Shown piece after piece: positions 16,338-23,842 of a DNA stretch of 64,000 nt; positions within the stretch are counted from its first letter, which is position 1, and every line of letters starts with the position of its first letter. The DNA comes from Streptomyces liliiviolaceus (GTDB taxonomy: Bacteria > Actinomycetota > Actinomycetes > Streptomycetales > Streptomycetaceae), in contig NZ_JAGPYQ010000001.1 of the NCBI RefSeq assembly GCF_018070025.1, positions 186,001 to 250,000 on the forward strand, in the 5' to 3' direction. The position numbers and the translations under genes are program-made. The notes under the pieces were generated by a model. The model searched no databases. It was given only the letters and a program-made list of their open reading frames with translations, and was not told the DNA's origin.

Positions 16338-16465
16338 GGCTCGCTCCTCTCGGTCGGGACTGCGCCGACACCGACGACAGCGGCACTGACAGTGACAGCG
16401 GCTGCGGCTGCGGCTGCGCCCACAGCGACGACTGCGGCGGATTCAAAGGTTCCGGTGGGTGTCAT
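16334..16465 (-). CDS. Possible 43-residue hydrophobic microprotein between tadA and tadB
   Basis: An open frame of 43 codons starts at an ATG overlapping the tadA stop (ATGA) and ends at a TGA overlapping the tadB GTG start (GTGA). The predicted peptide begins MTPTGTFESA, has one hydrophobic Ala/Val/Gly segment (about residues 10-35, including seven Ala in a row) and ends TERSEP. Precise 4-base overlaps at both ends favour a real coupled gene. Against this, third-position G+C is lower than in the neighbours and the sequence is repetitive, so it could be spacer DNA that happens to stay open. Confidence 0.35.
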   Translation of the reverse strand: MTPTGTFESAAVVAVGAAAAAAAVTVSAAVVGVGAVPTERSEP

Positions 16466-17802
16466 CCGATCGCCTGCCGGGTGTTGAGGACGTCGATCGC
16501 CTCCGCCACCCCGAAGGCGGGCGGCAGCGGCTCGTTGGCGACGTACAGCTTCTCCGCGACCGAGCGGGGCAGCGGGAGGTGTTCGAAGTGGCCGTGGACG
16601 ACCCGGTCGGGGCCGGTGGGGCGCGGGACGAAGCGGGTGACGGGCACGATGCGGAACTGTTCGCGGCCGTGCGAGACCAGCAGCGCGATCTCGGTGACCT
16701 TGCGGGAGCCGTCCGCGTGCCGGGTGAGCTGGACGACGACGTCGACCGCCGAGTTGATCTGGTCCTTGAGCGCCTCGAACGGGATCTGCACCTCGGACAT
16801 CGAGCCCAGTGTCTGGAGGCGCATCAGCGCGTCCTCCGCGGAGTTCGAGTGGACGGTCGCCAGGGAGCCGTCGTGGCCCGTCGACATGGCCTGGAGCATG
16901 TCGAGCGTCTCGCCGCCGCGAACCTCACCGACGATGATGCGGTCGGGGCGCATGCGCAGGGAGTTGCGGACCAGGTCGCGGATGGTGATCTGGCCCTTGC
17001 CCTCCACGTTCGGGGGCCGGGATTCGAGGCGGATGACGTGCTCCTGCTGGAGCTGCAGTTCCGCGGAGTCCTCGATGGTGATGATGCGCTCGTGGGACGG
17101 GACGAGTCCGGAGAGCGCGTTGAGGAGCGTGGTCTTGCCCGAGCCCGTACCGCCGCTGACGATGACGTTGAAGCGTGCGCGCACGAACGCCGCGAGCAGC
17201 ATCAGCATCTGCTCGTCGAGCGAGCCGAGGCCGATCAGCTCCGGGAGCGTGTACGCGCGGGGGAAGCGGCGGATCGTGAGGGTGGGGCCGGTGAGGGCGA
17301 GCGGCGGGATGATGACGTTGACGCGCTCCCCGGTGGGGAGGCGGGCGTCGACCATCGGGTTCGACTCGTCCACACGGCGGTTGACCGTGGAGACGATGCG
17401 CTCGATGGTCTGCATCAGCTGCTCGTTCGAGGCGAAGCGCAGCGGGAGCTGTTCCACGCGTCCGGCGCGCTCCACGAAGATGGAGTCCGGGCCGTTGACC
17501 ATGATCTCGGTGATCGACGCGTCGGCGAGGAGGGGTTCCAGGACGCCGAGGCCGAGGGCCTCGTCGACGACCCTGCGGATCAGCTGGGAGCGCTCGGCGG
17601 TCGACAGGACCGGGCCCTCGCGGCTGATGATGTGCCCGAGGACGCGCTCCAGGCGGATGCGCCGTTCGGCCGCCGCGAGGCTCGACATCTCCGCGAGGTC
17701 GATCTCCTCCAGCAGCTTGGCACGGTAGACGGCGACGAGGTGTCCGTCCTCGCGGCCGGCTCCGCCCTCTTCGGGGGCGGCGATACGGGCTCGCAGGCTC
17801 AT
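16462..17802 (-). CDS. tadA: TadA/CpaF secretion ATPase
   Basis: A 446-residue hexameric ATPase that powers Flp pilus assembly. Landmarks are the N-terminal helical domain with SITEIMVNGPDSIFVE, Walker A GGTGSGKT (217-224), the Asp box IITIEDSAEL, Walker B MRPDRIIVGEVRGGE and the His box STGHDGSLATVHS. All catalytic elements are intact. The start ATG has GAGAGGAG upstream. A 90-base gap containing tandem repeats separates it from tadE. Confidence 0.94.
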   Translation of the reverse strand: MSLRARIAAPEEGGAGREDGHLVAVYRAKLLEEIDLAEMSSLAAAERRIRLERVLGHIISREGPVLSTAERSQLIRRVVDEALGLGVLEPLLADASITEIMVNGPDSIFVERAGRVEQLPLRFASNEQLMQTIERIVSTVNRRVDESNPMVDARLPTGERVNVIIPPLALTGPTLTIRRFPRAYTLPELIGLGSLDEQMLMLLAAFVRARFNVIVSGGTGSGKTTLLNALSGLVPSHERIITIEDSAELQLQQEHVIRLESRPPNVEGKGQITIRDLVRNSLRMRPDRIIVGEVRGGETLDMLQAMSTGHDGSLATVHSNSAEDALMRLQTLGSMSEVQIPFEALKDQINSAVDVVVQLTRHADGSRKVTEIALLVSHGREQFRIVPVTRFVPRPTGPDRVVHGHFEHLPLPRSVAEKLYVANEPLPPAFGVAEAIDVLNTRQAIG

Positions 17803-17817
17803 GTCTTCAACTCCTCT

Positions 17818-17894
17818 CGGTCGTACGGTGACTCGGTCGTGCGGTCAGTCGGTGTCGCGGTCGTGCGGTCGGTCGGCTGTGCGGTCGTGCGGTC
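17818..17894. repeat. 24-base tandem repeat between tadE and tadA
   Basis: CGGTCGTGCGGTC occurs at 17834, 17858 and 17882, a 24-base period, with a diverged unit (CGGTCGTACGGTG) at 17818. The array fills nearly the whole gap between the tadE stop and the tadA ribosome-binding site and touches the last tadE codons. Confidence 0.75.
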
Positions 17895-18267
17895 AGTCGT
17901 CGGTGGGCATCGTGGCCTGGCGTTCCACCGTCACGCTCGGCAGGAGGGGGATGACGGCGGGGACCTGGAGGGTGACGGTCGCGGTGGTGAGGTCGGCGCC
18001 CTCGTCGGCCGACACGTCCGGGTTGAGCCAGCCGCTCACCGCCGCCGTCCCCGCCGCTCCCCCGTCGTCGCCCTGCGAGGCGGCCCGTGCCGCGGCCCGC
18101 GCCGCCGAACCGGCCTGGTTGATGCCGTAGCCGATCAGGCCGAGCTGGATGGCCGCCATCCCGACGAGCAGCAGGATCGGCAGGAATCCGGCGAACTCCA
18201 GCATGGAGACGCCCCGGTCGTCCCGGTCCCGTAACCGCCGCCGCAGGCGCCGCGCGAGACGCTTCAT
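17893..18267 (-). CDS. tadE: TadE-like minor pilin
   Basis: 124 residues. A very basic N-terminus (about ten Arg in the first 20) is followed by RGVSMLEFAGFLPILLL, the TadE hydrophobic segment with its conserved Glu, then a short extracytoplasmic domain. TadE proteins are pseudopilins processed like Flp. Its ATG overlaps the stop of the upstream CpaE-TadE fusion by one base (TGATG), so both TadE-type segments are made in coupled fashion. Confidence 0.87.
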   Translation of the reverse strand: MKRLARRLRRRLRDRDDRGVSMLEFAGFLPILLLVGMAAIQLGLIGYGINQAGSAARAAARAASQGDDGGAAGTAAVSGWLNPDVSADEGADLTTATVTLQVPAVIPLLPSVTVERQATMPTDD

Positions 18268-19889
18268 CAGTCGTCCCCCTCCAGTGCGGCCCCGGCCGTG
18301 CCCTCGACCGTCCAGCCCGCGTCGAAGCCCGGGAAGAACAGGGGCACCTGAGCGGTCACCGTGGCCTTCATGACCGGGCCCGCGACACCGCAGTCGATCC
18401 CTGCGCCGTCCCAGGCACCCGGCAGGTGCTTCCCGCCGGCGGCGCTGCAGGCACCGCCGACGTCCCCGTCGATCGCGTACGCGGCGGTCGCGGCCCGTGC
18501 CGCCTCGTCCGCCGCGTTCCCGGCGAGGGAGTACGTGTAGCCGTACAGCGCGCACTGCCACAGGATCGTCATCACGACCAGCAGGATCGGGAACATACCG
18601 GCGAATTCGAGGGTGACCGCGCCCCGGTCGCCGCCCTTGCGGCGCAGGGAGAGGGAGCCCCTGTCCTTGTCCGGGGAGGTCTTGCGGCGCCGGCCGCCAC
18701 CGCCGCCCGCGGGCTGCTCGGCCATCAGGCCCAGCTCGCCCGCCAGCGCCCACAGGGCCTGCTTGACCGTCGAGCGGGTGTCCAGGTCCTGCATACGGCC
18801 CGCGTCCACGACGGACTGGAGTTCCTTGAAGGCGGCGGGGACCGTGGTGCGGACGACCTTGGTGCCGGTGACGCGTTCGACCAGGGACGGCTGTATCTCC
18901 GTACCTCGGGCGAAGCGGTTGACGACCGTGCGGGTCTCCTCGGCCTTGCGGATCTGGAGGCGGTCCCACATGCGGACCATGCGTTTGGCGGCGCGGACGG
19001 CGACGACGTCGGGGGTGACCAGGAGCAGGGCCTGGTCGGCGAGTTCGACGGCGGCGGCGTTCGCGGCGTTCAGCTGGGCGCCGCAGTCGACGACCACGAG
19101 GTCGTAGCGGGAGCGCAGGGCGCCCAGGACCTGGCGGGCGACACGGTCGGTGATCTCCTCGCCGCGTTCGCCCTCGGCAGGGGCGAGGAGCAGGCCGAGG
19201 CCGGTGTCGTGGGCGTAGACGGCGTCCTGGAGGACGCGCGGGTTGATGTCGCTGATCGCGGCGAGGTCGGCGATGGAGCGGCGGAACTGCACGTCCAGGT
19301 ACGAGGCCACGTCGCCGGACTGGAGGTCCAGGTCGAGCAGGGCGACCGAGCGGCCGGAGGACTGGGCGGCCAGGGCGAGCTGGACGGCGGTGACGGTCGC
19401 GCCGACGCCGCCCTTCGCGCCGGTCACCGTGACGATCGAGCCGCCCGGTCCCGTGTACAGCTCGGGCGTGGCGCTGCCCAGGTGGCGGCGCATGCCGGTG
19501 GACCAGGCGGCGGCGGCCTGGACGCGTTCGGCGAGGGCGTCGTAGCCGAGCGGCAGGGCGACGATGCCGCGTGCGCCGCAGTCCATGGCGGCGGTCAGGA
19601 CGCCGGTGCTGGTGTCGGCGGTGATGAGGACGACGCCGACGGCCGGGAAGCGCATGACCAGGTCGCGGATGACGTCGAGCGCGGGGACCGGGCCGATCCG
19701 CTCGTGGACGAGGACGACCTCGGGCAGTTCGTCGAGGGATTCGGTGGCCAGCCGGGCCAGGGTGTCCAGCAGGGCCGTGGTGTCGGGGACCGGCGGGGCG
19801 GGTTCGGCGTCGGCGAGCTGGCTCAGGAGGGTGCTGAGGGCGCGGGCCGAGTCGATGTCGCCGACGGCGGGCAGGATGCGGATGGTCAT
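18267..19889 (-). CDS. CpaE/TadZ-like ATPase fused to a TadE-like domain
   Basis: 540 residues in one frame. Residues 1-150 form a receiver-like domain. About 150-400 are a ParA/MinD-type ATPase with GAKGGVGATV (157-166), in which the second P-loop lysine is Ala, and VALLDLDLQSGDVASYLD. Residues 422-540 are a TadE domain: RGAVTLEFAG, a membrane helix to about 452 and a Cys-containing outer part. CpaE/TadZ proteins position the pilus machine at the membrane and often have altered P-loops. Here the localisation factor would be tied directly to a pseudopilin. The ATG at 19889 has GAGGG upstream. The longer open frame belongs to the wrong frame of cpaB. Confidence 0.85.
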   Translation of the reverse strand: MTIRILPAVGDIDSARALSTLLSQLADAEPAPPVPDTTALLDTLARLATESLDELPEVVLVHERIGPVPALDVIRDLVMRFPAVGVVLITADTSTGVLTAAMDCGARGIVALPLGYDALAERVQAAAAWSTGMRRHLGSATPELYTGPGGSIVTVTGAKGGVGATVTAVQLALAAQSSGRSVALLDLDLQSGDVASYLDVQFRRSIADLAAISDINPRVLQDAVYAHDTGLGLLLAPAEGERGEEITDRVARQVLGALRSRYDLVVVDCGAQLNAANAAAVELADQALLLVTPDVVAVRAAKRMVRMWDRLQIRKAEETRTVVNRFARGTEIQPSLVERVTGTKVVRTTVPAAFKELQSVVDAGRMQDLDTRSTVKQALWALAGELGLMAEQPAGGGGGRRRKTSPDKDRGSLSLRRKGGDRGAVTLEFAGMFPILLVVMTILWQCALYGYTYSLAGNAADEAARAATAAYAIDGDVGGACSAAGGKHLPGAWDGAGIDCGVAGPVMKATVTAQVPLFFPGFDAGWTVEGTAGAALEGDD

Positions 19890-19942
19890 CGGCACGCCCT
19901 CGCGAGTGACGGCCCCAAGGGGACTGCGCTCATCACGGCCTC

Positions 19943-20656
19943 CTACTTGTCCTCGTCGAGGGTGTACGAGCGGTCGCCGGGGGCGACGGTGGCGTCGGCG
20001 CCGCCCGCGATCAGGGCGAGGCGGACGTGTTCGGCGAACGACTCGGCGTACGCGACGCGCTGGGCGTCGGCGGTGTCGAGGGCGAACGTGATCGGGACGG
20101 CCTCGGTGGCGGTGCGGCGGCGGTCGTTGCTGGACTGGCCGGGTTCGAGCGCGGTCAGTTTGCCGACGTCGATGACGCGGGCGTTCTGCACGATGACCTT
20201 CGACTGGTCCTTGCCGTTGTCGGTGTCGTCCTTGAACGTGGCGTAGATGTTGACCCGCGAGCCCGGGTCGATCTTGCCCGCCACCCCGGTCGCCGCGTCG
20301 ATCAGGATCGCGATCTCCTGCTGGCCGGCCTGCAGGGCGGGCCGGTCGACGATCATGTCCGTCTGGAGCAGCGAGCCCTTCTTCAGCTGCGTGACGGCGA
20401 TCTTGCCGCGGACCTGGGAGAGGCGGGTGACCGCGGTGGACGACAGCCACCGCTCGGGCATCGAGACCTTCTCGAACTGGTCGGCCGACAGCTCCTTGTA
20501 GGGCGCGATGTCGTCCTTCAGGCGGTACGCCGCGACCTCGGGGCCGACCTTCGAGTTCACGTCGCGGATCACCGAGAGCACTCCGGCGAAGGCGCCCACG
20601 GCGCACAGGACCGAGAGGACCAGCAGGATGACGCCGCGGCGCTGGCGCGAGTTCAC
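19943..20656 (-). CDS. cpaB: CpaB/RcpC-like SAF-domain protein
   Basis: 237 residues with one N-terminal membrane helix (about 8-28) and an extracytoplasmic SAF domain followed by an RcpC-like region (KIAVTQLKKGSLLQTDMIV, AILIDAATGVAGKIDPGSRVNI). In Gram-negative bacteria CpaB sits beside the secretin; here, with no outer membrane or secretin, it may act in the wall zone. GTG start with GAGGTGAG upstream. It follows a short region with direct repeats that may hold the promoter of the main Tad operon. Confidence 0.85.
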   Translation of the reverse strand: MNSRQRRGVILLVLSVLCAVGAFAGVLSVIRDVNSKVGPEVAAYRLKDDIAPYKELSADQFEKVSMPERWLSSTAVTRLSQVRGKIAVTQLKKGSLLQTDMIVDRPALQAGQQEIAILIDAATGVAGKIDPGSRVNIYATFKDDTDNGKDQSKVIVQNARVIDVGKLTALEPGQSSNDRRRTATEAVPITFALDTADAQRVAYAESFAEHVRLALIAGGADATVAPGDRSYTLDEDK

Positions 20657-20692
20657 TACATCTCACCTCGTGGGGACAATGCCGAGTTCAAG

Positions 20693-20734
20693 GGGTATTC
20701 ACCGGTAACAGGGGGTGCTGCAGGGTATTCACCG
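20693..20734 (-). promoter_or_regulatory. Two 12-base direct repeats upstream of cpaB
   Basis: GGGTATTCACCG (CGGTGAATACCC on the coding strand) occurs at 20693-20704 and 20723-20734, 30 bases apart, 40-80 bases upstream of the cpaB start. They are plausible binding sites for a regulator of the Tad operon, such as the LuxR-type regulator encoded in it. Confidence 0.45.
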
Positions 20735-20766
20735 TTATTCAGGTGTACGTGCCTGACGTGCGGGGC

Positions 20767-21669
20767 TCACGTGGCCCCTCGGGGCAGGGCGCGTACCGAA
20801 GAGGCTGCCCGCGCGACGGCCGTCGGAAGCTCGTTCGACGAGGGTGGCGGCAACGGCGCCGCACAGAAGCCGCAGCGGTCCCCGATGAGTTCGAGACCGC
20901 ACCAGTGGCATTCGTCGCGCCGTACGGACGAGACCAGCTGGTACAGCACGGACACGTCGTAGAGGCCCGCGGCGAACTCGGCGACCTTGCCCGTGCCCCA
21001 CCAGCGGGCCGACTCGGCGGGCAGCGGCACGGTCGCCACCCCCTGTACGTGCCAGGCGGGGGCGAGCGTCCCGGTGAGCCAGTCGGCGGGCAGCTGCCCG
21101 GCCGCGACGAGCATCCGGGTCCCGAACTCGGGCCCGGTCAGCTCGTCCTGCCCGACGCGCACCAGCTGGGGCCGCGGCGTGGCCAGTACGGCGAACTGGG
21201 CGCCCGGCACCCACGACTTGGCGTGGGACCTGAGCGAGACCGGGATCCGGTCGAGTCTGGCGACCGAGTTCAGCAGGGCGCCCGAGTAGATGTAGTGGGC
21301 GAGCAGCCGGGCGGAGGAGGCGAGCACTCCGGGGCTGAAGTCGCAGACGGAGAGCTGGCGCAGCTGCTGGGCGAGCAGGGCGAGGCCGAGCGGCGGCAGG
21401 TCGAGGGCGAGCAGCGCGATGCGGTCGCTCTCCAGGACGGAGCGCACGGCGTGCAGCCGCCGGATCACGGCGGTCGGCGCGGAGGACGGACAGAGCGCGA
21501 TCACATAGCCGTGCTGCTCGATGAGGGCGTGCATGGCCGTGAGGGAGGCTTCGAGGCCGTCGAGGGGCTGGACGGCGGCGGGCGGGGTCTGCCGGTCGTG
21601 CGGCGGGAGCACCAGATCGGAACTGGTGACGGCTATCGCGGTCGGCACGCTGCACACCACCCCGTTCAC
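20767..21669 (-). CDS. Conserved protein with C-terminal zinc ribbon, head of the Tad locus
   Basis: About 300 residues; function not recognised. The N-terminal 260 residues look globular and cytoplasmic (HALIEQHGYVIALCPSSAP, LALLAQQLRQLSVCDFSPGVL). The C-terminus carries CHWCGLELIGDRCGFC, two CxxC pairs of a zinc ribbon, then a disordered tail. It lies upstream of cpaB on the same strand with a 110-base gap, so it may belong to the Tad locus. The start is uncertain: GTG 21669 has no ribosome-binding site and further GTG codons follow closely. Confidence 0.6.
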   Translation of the reverse strand: MNGVVCSVPTAIAVTSSDLVLPPHDRQTPPAAVQPLDGLEASLTAMHALIEQHGYVIALCPSSAPTAVIRRLHAVRSVLESDRIALLALDLPPLGLALLAQQLRQLSVCDFSPGVLASSARLLAHYIYSGALLNSVARLDRIPVSLRSHAKSWVPGAQFAVLATPRPQLVRVGQDELTGPEFGTRMLVAAGQLPADWLTGTLAPAWHVQGVATVPLPAESARWWGTGKVAEFAAGLYDVSVLYQLVSSVRRDECHWCGLELIGDRCGFCAAPLPPPSSNELPTAVARAASSVRALPRGAT

Positions 21670-22054
21670 TGGGACGGAGTGGTCAACCGCGTCCCAGATC
21701 GCCCCTGTATCGCCTGAATGTTGTCGTGAATGTCGCCATCAATCCCTCACGGACGGACACAACTTGCCACTGTGGCGTCCTTCCGCAACTGCACCTTATC
21801 CACGGCATGCGCCGCTCAACACCGGATCCTTGAGATCAATTCACGCAACGTGCGACGTGATCCACACAGAGTGATCCGCATATGCCTCAACTCCGCGCCG
21901 CGGCACGTGCGTTGGCCTCGCCAAAGGTCTTGACAACCTGATTGGTCTGGACCAGTTTGGAGAGGCGACGGTGGCCACCGTGTCAGGGCCTGTGCAACAG
22001 GACCTGAGTTCCCTCCCGCACCCCCACTTCCCCACTCCCCCACCGGAGGCCCCA
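21670..22054. other. Divergent intergenic region, zinc-ribbon gene / chitinase
   Basis: 385 bases, noticeably less GC-rich than its surroundings between 21720 and 21910. It contains the chitinase promoter with DasR-type operator (listed separately) and the start region of the minus-strand gene. No small gene or RNA was recognised. Confidence 0.5.
21930..21956 (+). promoter_or_regulatory. Chitinase promoter with DasR-type operator
   Basis: TTGACA (21930-21935) is a good -35. Just downstream lies ATTGGTCTGGACCAGT (21941-21956), a near-palindrome matching the DasR-responsive element (ACTGGTCTAGACCACT type) known from Streptomyces chitinase and N-acetylglucosamine genes. It fills the -35 to -10 spacer, so binding should block transcription until amino-sugar signals release DasR. 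Confidence 0.75.
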
Positions 22055-23761
22055 GTGGACCGCGTATCAGGCATGCCCAGACGCAGACGGACCTGGGCAG
22101 GCGCCCTCGCCGCCGTGCTCGCCGCGTCCGCCCTCTCCCTCGCCGGCGCAGGCCAGGCCTCGGCCGCGGACGTCAACAACACGAAGAACGCCGGCTACGA
22201 GTCGGGGCTCACCGGCTGGACCTGTTCGGCGGCCAGCGGCGCCACCGTCTCCTCCCCCGTGCACGGGGGCGCGGCGGCCCTGAAGGCCACCCCCGCCGGG
22301 CAGGACAACGCCCGCTGCAGCCAGACCGTGGCCGTGAAGGCCAACTCGACGTACACGCTGAGCGCCTGGGTGCAGGGCGGGTACGCGTATCTCGGCGCGA
22401 GCGGCACGGGCACGACCGACGTGTCGACCTGGACCCCGGACTCCTCGTCCTGGAAGCAGCTGACGACGTCCTTCACGACGGGCGCCAACACCACGTCCGT
22501 GACGGTCTACACCCACGGCTGGTACGGACAGGCGGCCTACTTCGCCGACGACGTGTCCGTGTTCGGGCCCGACGGGGGCGGCGGCGGTGACCCCGACCCG
22601 GTGGTCCCCGCGACCCCCGCCGGCCTGAACGTGGCCTCCACCACCTCCTCCTCCGTCTCCCTGGCCTGGAGCCCGGTGTCGGGCGCGAGCGGCTACAGCG
22701 TCTACCGCAGCGGTACGAAGGTCGCGGCGGTGACCGGCACCTCGGCCACCGTCACCGGGCTGGCCGCGTCCACCTCGTACTCCTTCCAGGTCACCGCCAC
22801 CAACACGGCCGGTGAGTCGGCGAAGTCGACGGCGGTCACCGGGACGACCAAGGCGTCCTCCGGCAACACGGGCAACCTGCCCAAGCACGCCGTGACCGGC
22901 TACTGGCAGAACTTCAACAACGGCGCGACCGTCCAGAAGATCTCCGACGTCCCGTCCCAGTACGACATCATCGCGGTGTCCTTCGCCGACGCCACGTCCA
23001 CGCCGGGCGCCGTGACCTTCAACCTCGACTCGGCCGGGCTCGGCGGCTACACCGTCGACCAGTTCAAGGCCGACGTCCAGGCCAAGAAGGCCGCGGGCAA
23101 GAAGGTGATCATCTCGATCGGCGGCGAGCGCGGCACGGTCGCGGTGAACGACGCCGCCTCGGCGACGAACTTCGCGAACTCCGTCTACTCGCTGATGCAG
23201 ACGTACGGGTTCGACGGCGTCGACATCGACCTGGAGAACGGGCTCAACTCCACCTACATGACGCAGGCGCTGCGATCGCTGTCCTCGAAGGCCGGCTCCT
23301 CGCTGATCATCACGATGGCACCGCAGACCATCGACATGCAGTCCACGTCGAACACGTACTTCCAGACGGCCCTGAACATCAAGGACATCCTCACGGTCGT
23401 CAACATGCAGTACTACAACAGCGGTTCGATGCTCGGCTGCGACGGCAAGGTGTACTCGCAGGGCTCGGTGGACTTCCTGACCGCCCTCGCCTGCATCCAG
23501 CTGGAGGGCGGGCTCGCCCCGTCCCAGGTCGGCCTCGGCGTCCCGGCGTCGACGCGCGGCGCGGGCAGCGGATACGTCTCCCCGACGATCGTGAACAACG
23601 CCCTGGACTGCCTCGCCAAGGGCACGAACTGCGGCTCCTTCAAGCCGTCCAGGACCTACCCGGACCTGCGCGGCGCGATGACCTGGTCCACGAACTGGGA
23701 CGCCACGGCGGGCAACGCGTGGTCGAACGCGGTGGGGCCGCACGTGCACGCGCTGCCGTAG
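22055..23761 (+). CDS. Secreted family 18 chitinase with CBM and FnIII domains
   Basis: 568 residues. A signal peptide ending QASA (about residue 37) is followed by a jelly-roll carbohydrate-binding module (to about 175), a Gly/Pro linker, a fibronectin type III domain (about 185-275) and a GH18 catalytic domain with FDGVDIDLEN, the DxxDxDxE motif whose last Glu is the acid/base. It hydrolyses chitin outside the cell. The GTG at 22055 was chosen because GGAGG lies 6-10 bases upstream. The DasR-type operator ties it to N-acetylglucosamine sensing. Confidence 0.92.
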   Translation: MDRVSGMPRRRRTWAGALAAVLAASALSLAGAGQASAADVNNTKNAGYESGLTGWTCSAASGATVSSPVHGGAAALKATPAGQDNARCSQTVAVKANSTYTLSAWVQGGYAYLGASGTGTTDVSTWTPDSSSWKQLTTSFTTGANTTSVTVYTHGWYGQAAYFADDVSVFGPDGGGGGDPDPVVPATPAGLNVASTTSSSVSLAWSPVSGASGYSVYRSGTKVAAVTGTSATVTGLAASTSYSFQVTATNTAGESAKSTAVTGTTKASSGNTGNLPKHAVTGYWQNFNNGATVQKISDVPSQYDIIAVSFADATSTPGAVTFNLDSAGLGGYTVDQFKADVQAKKAAGKKVIISIGGERGTVAVNDAASATNFANSVYSLMQTYGFDGVDIDLENGLNSTYMTQALRSLSSKAGSSLIITMAPQTIDMQSTSNTYFQTALNIKDILTVVNMQYYNSGSMLGCDGKVYSQGSVDFLTALACIQLEGGLAPSQVGLGVPASTRGAGSGYVSPTIVNNALDCLAKGTNCGSFKPSRTYPDLRGAMTWSTNWDATAGNAWSNAVGPHVHALP

Positions 23762-23785
23762 CGGCGGAGGGCTTCATATTTTCGG

Positions 23786-23818
23786 CGCCGCACCGGTGTT
23801 GTACGCACCGGTGCGGCG
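23786..23818. terminator. Terminator between convergent chitinase and Nramp-like genes
   Basis: A perfect 13-base-pair stem (CGCCGCACCGGTG with CACCGGTGCGGCG) with a 7-base loop, placed 25 bases after each stop codon. Probably works in both directions. Confidence 0.8.
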
Positions 23819-23842
23819 TCGTGTCGTGCTGCGGCTGCGGGA

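Noticed and set aside
17818..17894. CRISPR-like array in the Tad locus
   Set aside because: It is a 24-base tandem repeat with 11-base spacers that are themselves similar, and only three units.
18267..20666. A continuous frame of 799 codons joining the CpaE-TadE gene with sequence over cpaB
   Set aside because: The first 259 codons are an alternative frame of cpaB with Arg/Pro-rich nonsense composition; ATG 19889 has a proper ribosome-binding site.
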